From Phragmites australis (Eukaryota > Streptophyta > Magnoliopsida > Poales > Poaceae), in contig NC_084928.1 of assembly GCF_958298935.1 (NCBI RefSeq), positions 16,461,501-16,525,500 on the forward strand: a stretch of 64,000 nucleotides of DNA, read 5' to 3'. The notes beneath the pieces are model-generated. The model was not told the origin of the DNA, did not search any database, and saw only the letters and a list, made by a program, of their open reading frames with translations. Positions 55,345 to 64,000 of this stretch are shown here, piece after piece. Every line of letters starts with the position of its first letter. The first letter of the stretch is position 1. The translations under genes and the position numbers were made by a program.

Positions 55345-55670
55345 AAATTTGTGAACGCCGGAAGGTCCGCTGACTTAGGAACTGAACGCCGGAAAGACAT
55401 CGGATCAAAATTCCCGGGGCATATTCGACCTAGTTTGTGAACGCCGGATAGTCTGGTGATTTGGCCACTGAACACCGGATAAACGCAGGAACAAATTTTC
55501 CAGAGAGCACTTTAAACTGCCCAAAAAACATCTTCTGCATGTCGGACGTTCCTCTGAGGCATGTACTAAACGCCGGACCTTCCGGTGTATATCCTTTTGA
55601 GCTCGTTCTCATTAAACTGACCGGATAATCCGGTGATAACTTTGAGCAGACGTCGGATCATTCGGTGATA
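55345..55670. repeat. Internal CCGGA palindrome array of element D
   Basis: AACGCCGGAAGGTCCGCTG at 55353, AACGCCGGATAGTCTGGTG at 55440, AACGCCGGACCTTCCGGTG at 55570 and TGACCGGATAATCCGGTGA at 55618 are the same motif as in the LTRs, here upstream of the third ORF rather than in an LTR. Confidence 0.8.
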
Positions 55671-56301
55671 AAAAAATGCGCTAAACTAAAATCTCTCACT
55701 GAGTCCAAATTTCAAACAACCACTCAACAAAAACACATATTTGGACCAGTTTGAGTGAAATCTTTACCCTCTCAAACACTCATTTGCAAATATTCGCCAA
55801 AATGCTTTACCATATATAATTTTTTGAAATAGGCAACTAAGAACCAGAGAAAGAGGGAGAAAATTCCAAAAGAAATGTTTGAGTCACATTCCTATGAACT
55901 TAAAGATTAAGGCTTTAAATTCGATAGGGTATGACTCAATTGGCATTAATCACTTATATCAATTTAAGCACACTTATAGAGTTGTATGTTCACATCAAGA
56001 ATGAACAACCATCTCAAAGAGTGATATTCTCCTTTGTGATCTCTCTACCGCCAATGCTTATGCAATGCAAGATACATGCATGAAAGTAAACATGAGTGCA
56101 TATTGTATGACATGTGAATGCGAAGCGTAAAATTAATCTATCTTGTCATATTACTTCCCTTCTCAAGCTTCTTCATGGTGAACCCAACAACATGCCTTGA
56201 GAAAAACTAGAGAACCACCATCTCAAGCAAAACCCGCGTTCACCACTATCTTGAGAAGGTTAGACAAGCTCCTATTATGAATGCATCTATATGACAAGGT
56301 A

Positions 56302-59300
56302 TCACATGATATTAGAAGAATCGATCACATTTAGTTCATTTCGCAATCTACTAAAAGTAGCTTCATCTAGAGGTTTAGTGAAGATATCCGCCAATTGATC
56401 TTCCGATCGAACACTACTAAGAGAGATATCATTATTAGCCACATGGTCTCTTAGGAAGTGATGACGGATATCAATGTGCTTTGTGCGAGAGTGTTGAACG
56501 GGATTGTTAGCAATTTTTACGGCACTCTCATTATCACAAAGGAGTGGAACCTTCTCTAGATGAACACCAAAGTCTAACAAGATTTGCTTCATATAGAGGA
56601 TTTGAGCACAACACGCTCCGGCGGCAATGTATTCCGCTTCCGCTGTGGACAAGGCTACTGAGTTTTGCTTCTTAGAACTCCAAGAGACTAGGGATCGCCC
56701 TAGCAAGTGGCACCCACCCGAAGTACTCTTGCGATCCACACGGCATCCGGCAAAGTCCGAACCCGAGTATCCCAGGAGTACGAAACTAGCACCTTTCGGG
56801 TACCACAAGCCTATGCTAGGTGTATGCTTTAGGTATCTAAGGATTCTTTTTACCGCGCTAAGATGTGATTCCTTAGGATTAGCTTGAAAACGAGCGCACA
56901 TGCATACACTAAACATAATATCGGGCCTAGATGCGGTAAGGTAAAGGAGTGACCCAATCATAGAGCGATATAGTTTTTGGTCAATTGATTTACCCGTTTC
57001 ATCCAAGTCGAGATGTCCATTTGTAGGCATGGGGCTCTTGATTGGCTTGCACTCATCCATCTTAAACTTCTTGAGGATATCCCTCGTGTACTTCTCTTGA
57101 TGGATGAATGTCCCTTCCTTCAATTGCTTGATTTGGAATCCAAGAAAGTAATTTAGCTCGCCAATCATCGACATCTCGAACTCCCTAGACATCATATCAC
57201 CAAATTCCTTGCAAAACTCTTTGTTAGTTGAACCAAATATTATATCATCAACATAAATTTGACATAAGAGAATCATTATCGATGATCTTTGTGAACAATG
57301 TGGTGTCCACCCTCCCGATCTTGAATCCTTGGTTGATGAGGAAGTCATGTAGGCGTTCATACCAAGCTCGTGGGGCTTGCTTGAGTCCATAAAGCGCCTT
57401 GACCAACCTATAAACATGATTAGAATATCTAGGATCTTCGAAACCGGGGGGTTGTTCAACATATACGAGGTCATTAATAAGACCATTTAAGAATGCACTT
57501 TTCACATCCATTTGATAAAGTTTAATGTTATGATGTGAAGCAAATGCAAGAAGGATACGGATGGCTTCAAACCTTGCCACGTGAGCGAATGTTTCGCCAA
57601 AATCCAAACCTTCAACTTGTGCAAAACCTTGTGCGACAAGTCTTGCCTTGTTGCGTACCACCACACCATGTTCATTTTGCTTGTTGCGGAAGACCCACTT
57701 GGTTCCAATCACATTCTTGTCTTGAGGCATCTCTTCAAGTATCCATACCTCATTGCGGGTGAAGTTGTTAAGTTCTTCTTGCATTGCCAACACCCAATCC
57801 GGATCCTTGAGAGCCTCATCTACATGTGTGGGTTCTGAACAAGAGACAAACGAGTAATGTTGACAAAATGAAGCACACTGACGAGAGCGAGTTTGTACTC
57901 CCCTAGATGGACTCCCAATGTTCAAGTCAATCGGGTGATCCTTGAAAATGTGTGTATGCTTCACTTGTGGTTGTTGAGGTGTATCTTGTGGTGGTCCAAC
58001 ATCTTGAGCTTGAGCTTGAGCTTTCTCTTGAGAGATATAGACGTCATGTGAAGGAAGTGGTTGATCATCCTTGTCTTCATCTTTATTAACTTGGGGTGCC
58101 ATTAAGGTGTGCGGAATTGAAGTAGAGGGTACATCTCCATCATCCTCCTTAGGCTTGATATCCCCAATTGCCATATTCTTCATTGTATCTCTCAAGGGTT
58201 CATCACCTACATCATCACAAGAAATATCTTCTCCTTGGGAGCCATTAGATTCATCAAACTCCACATCACAAGTTTCTTCAACAAAACCGGTGGCATTGTT
58301 GAATACTCGATATGTTTTGGAGTTTGATGCATAGCCAACAAGAAAACCAACATCACAACGTTTTTCAAACTTGCCTAGGCGTTTCTTTTTCTTGTAGATG
58401 AAGCACATACACCCGAACACCCGGAAGTAGGAGACATTGGATTTTCTTCCAATGAGAAGCTCGTATGGCGTCTTTTTCAATAGTCGATGGAGGTAGACTC
58501 GATTAGATGCATGACACGCCGTATTGATTGCTTTCGCCCAAAACTTCTCCGGTGTACCATACTCATCCAACATTGCTCTTACAAGCATGATCAAGGTCTT
58601 GTTCTTCCTTTCCACCACGTCATTTTGTTGAGGAGTGTAGGTGGATGAAAACTCATGCTTGATGCCTCTATCATCGCAAAAATCTTCAATTTGAGTGTTC
58701 TTGAACTCCGTGACATTGTCACTCCGGATCTTCACAAGTGTGGACTCAAACTCATTTTGAGCCCTCTTTGCGAACTTCTTGAAGATCCCAACGGTTTTGC
58801 CCTTGTCATCTAGAAACAAAGTCCAAGTGTATCTTGTAAAATCATCAACAATGACAAGACAATATAGATTACCACCAAGACTTTTGTAGGTAGTTGGTCC
58901 GAAGAGGTCCATGTGTAGAAGTTCCAAGGGTCTTGATGTAGACATCATGGACTTGTATGGATGAGAGCTTGCAACTTGTTTTCCCGCTTGGCAAGCACTA
59001 CACAACTTGTCCTTCTCGAAAACCACGTCCTTCAAACCAATCACCATTCCATTCTTGAAGACCTTCTTAAGTTGGCTCATCCCAATGTGTGCAAGCCGAC
59101 GATGCCAAAGCCAACCCATAGATATCTTGGTGAATAGGCACGTAGTCAAGCTAGCTTCATTAGAGGAAAAATCCACAAGATAGATATGCCCATGTCCAAA
59201 ACCTTTAAAGATTAGATCATTATGCTTCTTGCTAGTTATGACAACATCAACATCACTAAATAAGCATGTGAAGCCTAGATCACACAGTTGAGCTACAGAA

Positions 59301-59503
59301 AGCAAATTGTAGTTAAGTGACTCTACTAAAAGAACATTGGAAATAGAGAGATCATTTGAGATAGCCACCTTACCCAAACCTACCACATTTGCCTTAGAGT
59401 TATCACCAAAGGTGACTTTATCATGATCACCCACTTCATCTTCTAGAGAGGTGAACATCGTTACATTGCCGGTCATATGTTGTGTACATCCGCTATCAAG
59501 CAT
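56302..59503 (-). pseudogene. Element D pol (protease, integrase, RT, RNase H; one main frameshift)
   Basis: Copia order. The minus-strand frame 59503-57248 (751 codons) starts MLDSGCTQHMTGN (protease active site), then integrase with HRRLAHIGMSQLKKVF and CSACQAGKQ (zinc finger), LHMDLFGPTTYKSLGG, RSDNVTEFKN (Gly after DN changed to Val) and VVERKNKTL, giving the DDE triad, and reverse transcriptase with GTKWVFRNKQNEHG and QMDVKSAFLNGLINDLVYVE. A frameshift in 57250-57490 moves on to the frame 57486-56302, with QIYVDDIIFGSTN (RT active site), ASRPDIMFSVCMCARFQ and RNase H DRKSTSGGCHLLG. A TAG stop immediately precedes MLDSG. The stretch 55671-56301 after pol shows no gene. Confidence 0.88.
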
Positions 59504-61631
59504 CTAATGTTTTCCATCGGCTTTGTAGTTCACCTACATGCATGGGATCAAGCTTTTTGTTTAGGTACCCAACCAAGTTTGGTACCTTTCATGTGAGACA
59601 CAAGAGATTTAGGCACCCAAAGTTGCCTAGGAAGTTTGCCCTTAGCTTGAGTTCCAATGAATTTTATCATGATTTTACCACTTTTAAGCTTATGCAATAG
59701 AAAATGATGATCATTAAACGTGGACTTGTATTTAGAAGGCAAAATAGGAAGGGGTTTTGTAGGAATTGGACACTCCCTCGTGTGGTGTCCGGTGACTTGT
59801 CAATGTTGGCAATATGAACCAACTTCCTTGATCAAACAATTCTTGATATCCGGTGTCTTCATTCCTCTTTTTACCGGGTTAGGGAAGCATCCAAGTCCTT
59901 TCTTGTTGTAGTATAAAGCATTCTTCATGAGAATTTTCTTGCGCTTGTACTCCCCCTTAGTCAACCGGGCCACACAAGACTTGAGACTTGCAATCTCACT
60001 TTCAAGCTCTTGCTCCCTTGCATGGTTAGTCTTAGAGGATGATGTAACATCACATGGTATATCAAGAAGATCATCACAAGAGGTAGATGCATTGACCTTA
60101 ACTACATCAATATCAACCAATTCATTTAAGCTTCGATCAATGGCATCATAAGTATACTCAAGTTCTTGGTGTTTGTACATCAAGCCATTATGCTCAAGTT
60201 TTAGCTTGTAGTTACTAGCCTCAAGAGACTTGCTAGATGCAACTACTTCATCATGTTTCTTAAGCAAATTATTGTATTTAGCAAGCAACTCATCATGACT
60301 AGAACTAAGCATGGAATTAGCATTTTCAAGAGACTTGATTTTAGCCTTTTGCCTTTTGATAATAGTAGCATAGTCGTTCATTAGCTTAGATAGATCATTC
60401 GGAGAAAAACCATCATCATCACTACTATCATCTTCCTCACTACTCACCTTGTTGTTACCTTTTGCCATGAGGCACATAGGTGGTGGAGGTAGAGGTGGAT
60501 CATCATTGACGATGGCGAGACCCGCGAAGTTGTTGTCATCATTATCACTTGAATCATCACTTGAGCTTTTACCGGAGACCCATTCACCAACAATGTAGGC
60601 CTTACGTCCTCCACCCTTCTTGTTGAAGAGCTTCTTGTTCCTCTTGTCTTGATCCTTCTTCTTGTGCTTGTCCTCATCCTCACTTGCGTCAAACTTCTTG
60701 GACTTGTTCTTGTTTCTCTTGTCAGGATGAGGGAAATCATATGATATGTGACCAAGGTTACCACAATTGTAGCACTTCTTCTTGTCTCCGCCACCGAACT
60801 TGTCAAATTTCTTTAAGCGAAATTTGTTCTTCTTGGGATCATAGTTGTAGCCCTTCTTTTGAAACTTAGAGATCATCCTTGTGGTTCTTCTCATGAGAAA
60901 AGCAAGCTCGGTGTTGGAGTCATCATCATCATCTTCATCATTATCATCATCTTCATCACTTTCACTTGATGATGGAAGCTTCATCTTCTTCTTCTTGTTG
61001 TCAACCATCTTTGCTTTGAGAGCAAGGTTTTTCTTGGATGATGACTCATGATCTCCAAACAAGAACATCTCATGAGCACATATCTTTCCCACGGCATCGG
61101 TGATGGTCATGTCATTGATGTCCCTTTCATGAAGAAGAGAGATGACAATGTTATATTGTGGCTTGGGAAGCACCATCAAGATCCTACGAATAATATCTCC
61201 ATCGAACAATTGGGTGAGTTCAAGGGAATTGATTTCTTCCACAAGCATGTTCATATGAGAATACATGTCATTGCATAATTCATTTGGAAACATCTTGAAT
61301 TGATTAAGAGCATTCATAAGCACATGATATCTTTCCTCACGAATTCTCCTAGAACCCTCATGAATTTCACAAAGAGCAGTCCAAATGTCATGAGCGAATT
61401 CTTTGCTTCTAACTCTAGAGAAATTTTTTTCACTAATTCCTTCAAATATAGCATTCTTTGCCTTAGCATTCCACCTAACTTCTTGTTCGGTAAAAGGTTG
61501 ATCAAACCCAACAGAGGTGGCTTGCCAACACTCGGGGGAAATAGCCTCAAGATAGCTCGCCATGCGAACTTTCCAATAGGCAAAGTTCTTTCCCTCGAAT
61601 CTTGGCACGGTACTTCCGCTCCCCGGGCCAT
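59504..61631 (-). pseudogene. Element D gag (long, with coiled coil; broken)
   Basis: UBN2-type Gag (PF14223). The open frame 61608-59800 (602 codons) starts PRFEGKNFAYWKVRMASYLE, has IWTALCEIHEGSRRIREERY, a zinc knuckle CYNCGNLGHISYDFPHPD (the last Cys is Phe), acidic and Lys-rich stretches, and a coiled coil (KSLENANSMLSSSHDELLAK). A second zinc knuckle at 59810-59765 (YCQH, TGA, then TGHHTREC) has its second Cys turned into a stop. The likely start ATG at 61631 is one base out of frame with the rest. From 59742 to 59548 the frame is open again and leads to the pol start. The long Gag with a C-terminal coiled coil is a Sirevirus feature. Confidence 0.85.
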
Positions 61632-61665
61632 TTCTCTAGGATTTTAAGCCTATCAAGAGCACGAG

Positions 61666-61677
61666 GCTCTGATACCA
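61666..61677 (-). other. Element D primer binding site
   Basis: TGGTATCAGAGC on the minus strand, two bases inside the 5' LTR: perfect match to the 3' end of initiator-Met tRNA. Confidence 0.92.
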
Positions 61678-61679
61678 AT

Positions 61680-63255
61680 TGAAAGGATCGAATGGCCCAA
61701 GAGGGGGGGGGTGAATTGGGCGCTAATTAAAACTTCTACCGCTTTCTAAAATAAATAACAACCTTAGCCTAGATAAAGGAGAATGCAACTACGTGATTTA
61801 AACTAGGACAAGGCAACTAAACAAGCAAGATAACTAAGAGGGAAAACGGTAAAAAGAAAGACTTGCAAGAACCAAGATACTCAAAGTAAAATGCGGGAAT
61901 GTAAATAGTTGGAGAAGAGAACACCAATTTTTTCCCGAGGTTTCGAGAAGTTGGCACTTCCCCCTAGTCCTCGTTGGAGCATCCACCAAGGATGTAGCTC
62001 CCTCTTAAGTCACTAAGACTTGATTGCCCCTTCTCCATCTCCGGATTGGCAGGCATCAAACCAAGTACATCATCTCTTCCCGGGGCTCCCACAAATCCTC
62101 CAAGAGCTCACCGAGAACACCTTCGATCACCAAGACCGTCTAGGTGTTGCCAACCACCAAGAGTAACAAGCTTCAAGCTTCACTTGACAAAGACAAAGCC
62201 TAGACAACAGCTAGATGCACACTTGTTACTCTCCAAGCACTAAAGATGTCCTTAATCTTCAACTAAGAACTTGAGATTAAACACAAGTGCTCTCTCTTGC
62301 TTCTAAATGACACACCAAGTGTATGAGCTGCTACATGGTCGCAATAGCACCAAAAGAGACCAAATGAGTTGGTATTTATAGGCTAAGGATCAAGAATTAG
62401 CCGTTGCCTAACAACCCATAATTTTTCTTAACGCCGGAAGGTCCGGTGTGAATAACTCGGTTCACATCGGAATATCCGGTGCTAATACCCCTGACAGAAT
62501 AGCCGTTAACTGTTCCATTAGCCGTTAAAGATCCGGTGTTTCATCCGGACTAACTCCGGATCATCCGGCGCATTGAAACCGGCCAGACGGTAGTTTGCAA
62601 CCTCTCTGTATAAATTTATCCGGCGTTTACTCTTCACAACGCCAGACCATCCAGCGTGTAGACTTAAGCCGAGACTTCACTGCAAATATTTCTCCAGTGA
62701 TCTCACCACTCGAACGCCGGACCATCCGGCGTGGTCTTCAAAAATTTTACAACTCAGAACTCTTAGGAAATTGCTCCGGTGAGTACACTCTTTATACAGA
62801 GGATCATCCGGTGAGTTGAATTTTCGCTGAATTTATCTAATTCAAACAATCTTGAGTTCTAACTTCTTGGATATTGAACCAAAAGCTTGTATGACCAACC
62901 TAGCTATAGAACTTCACAAGTGGGAAGCAACTATGTCTAGACTCACCTAGATCAAGCTACAACTCTTAACCCCTCTTTATAGTACGGTCAAAAGACTAAA
63001 AAAGAAATAGAACCTATACTACTCTAAGTGTCCTTCATCTCCTTGTGACACTTAGAACTAGAAGATCCTTAACCTTCATGTACCGGTCCTTTGATCGTCC
63101 ATATAAGCGCTTAAAAGGCAAGAGTATCAAGACATCATTGTCAATTATGTTTTTTTTTCTTTGATACTGTTCAAAACGTATACATTAGTCACAATGATAC
63201 AGTTGTCATTAATCACCGAAACTCTTACCTCTTACCTAGGGGCCTAGATGCTACA
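61680..63255 (-). repeat. Element D 5' LTR
   Basis: 1576 bp, TGAAAGGATCGAATGG to CCTAGATGCTACA on the plus strand. It has the palindrome array (62430-62815) and the TATA box (62373-62381). Compared with the 3' LTR it lacks a short piece near 62020, where the 3' copy reads CACCAAGACTCAAGTGCTCC. Confidence 0.93.
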
Positions 63256-63260
63256 ATAGT

Positions 63261-64000
63261 AATACGTGAGATGGCTATAAGATGGTTGATATGGATAATT
63301 GTACCTTAAGTGGTGTTGCTTGTCATACGTGGTGTGATAGAGTTGTCTTGCCACTGCATGGCAAATAGTGTGATACGTCATGTTTTTCTTAGGCATGGCA
63401 GCGTTGTTTTGCCATGTCACCCATGATGGCATGAGCTAAATAGTCAGATATTGGAAATTTAGTTTATAATGGATTAAGAAAAGGAGAAATTACAAATAAC
63501 GTTCTACAAGTCACTTGAAGATGCAAATGGGCCCTTGAAGATGCAAATACCCCCCTATAAGTAATATACTTACATTTACCACCCCACTAGACTAACCCTA
63601 TAGCAAATTTCACTTGACGCCAACTTAACATATTTGCTATGATGTGACCTCGAGTACTCCTCTTAAGCTGATAGCATAGATATGAGGTGATTGGGGAGGG
63701 TTGAACTAACACATCCCACTAACTTCTTGTTTGGTCTGATTTATGGAGATAATTGCAATGACACATTTATTTAAGTAGTCTTTAGTGTATTGTTATACCC
63801 TATATGATCCCCACCTTTCCATGTTGGCAGCATATATAGAGCACTCATCATGACAAATATGTTATCATGACATAGGGTTTGAACCCTAAGGGAGATTTTA
63901 CTATGAGATTATACTTGTGGGGTGGTAAATGTTACTGTTTGAGCAAGAGTTTGTCTTGCCCCAGTAAATACGGCGAGAGTTTCTTCTAAGGAGGAGACTC
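63261..64000. repeat. Fold-back repeat in otherwise featureless DNA
   Basis: ACATTTACCACCCCAC (63572-63587) has its exact reverse complement at 63917-63932, and weaker matches extend the arms to about 45 bases. Between 63515 and 63550 CTTGAAGATGCAAAT occurs twice. This is probably a MITE-like element whose outer ends I could not fix. The bases 63261-63500 show nothing recognisable. Confidence 0.55.

Larger units (their letters stand above)
50277..63255 (-). mobile_element. Element D: Sirevirus-type Ty1/copia retrotransposon, nearly complete
   Basis: 12,979 bp with a perfect 5-bp target duplication ATAGT (50272-50276 and 63256-63260). LTRs 50277-51866 (3') and 61680-63255 (5'), the initiator-Met tRNA primer site, gag, pol, an extra ORF and a polypurine tract are all present. 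Size, long Gag with coiled coil, palindrome-rich LTRs and an extra ORF downstream of pol all point to the Sirevirus (Maximus/SIRE) lineage. LTRs differ mostly by C/T changes, about ten in the first 170 bases. gag and pol each have a few lesions. Confidence 0.93.

Overview
The window is nuclear DNA from a grass (Poaceae). It has long introns, GC-rich exon starts, Stowaway/hAT-type miniature elements, Tat-, Tekay-, CRM- and Sirevirus-type LTR retrotransposons, and a spliced gene whose protein closely resembles grass FIP37. I cannot name the species from sequence alone. Almost everything outside one host gene is transposable-element DNA.

Region 1 (1-40,693) is a nest of retrotransposons. The outer element, A, is an old Ty3/gypsy element of Tat/Grande type on the + strand. 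It has a 5' LTR at 1555-2287, decayed gag-pol at 2809-7746, a 101-bp tandem repeat at 8118-8722, a decayed antisense ORF at 9711-11682 and a 3' LTR at 39965-40693. Into it went a solo Tekay-like LTR (B1, 11683-14655, target duplication CTCCG), an F-box/DUF295 pseudogene region (16.3-17.3 kb), an internally deleted Tekay-like element (B2, 17425-38841) and a CRM-like LTR (38919-39780). Element C (22582-36310, minus strand, target duplication GCAGC) sits inside the 3' LTR of B2. C is a second Tat-type element. It carries an oppositely transcribed gene with a TATA box and a consensus intron that joins two reading frames exactly.

Region 2 (about 41.0-49.85 kb) holds the only clear host gene, FIP37, on the + strand. 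It encodes the plant WTAP homologue, a subunit of the nuclear m6A mRNA methyltransferase complex. I resolved 13 coding exons, 324 codons, all with GT-AG introns. Introns 2, 9 and 11 carry small transposons, two with clear target duplications.

Region 3 (50,277-63,255) is a nearly complete, fairly recent Ty1/copia Sirevirus-type element, D, on the minus strand with target duplication ATAGT. It has gag, pol and an extra sense ORF between pol and the 3' LTR. Arrays of CCGGA-type palindromes occur in its LTRs and again upstream of the extra ORF, followed there by a TATA-like box, a U-rich stretch and a splice acceptor directly before the ATG. The last 0.7 kb holds a fold-back repeat.

Functionally, FIP37 sits between two LTR promoters. 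The 3' LTR of A has an intact TATA box pointing into the gene about 0.7 kb upstream of its ATG. The 3' LTR of D points into the 3' end of the gene in antisense from about 1.3 kb beyond the stop codon. The most unusual items are the spliced antisense gene of C and the third ORF of D with its LTR-like private promoter region.
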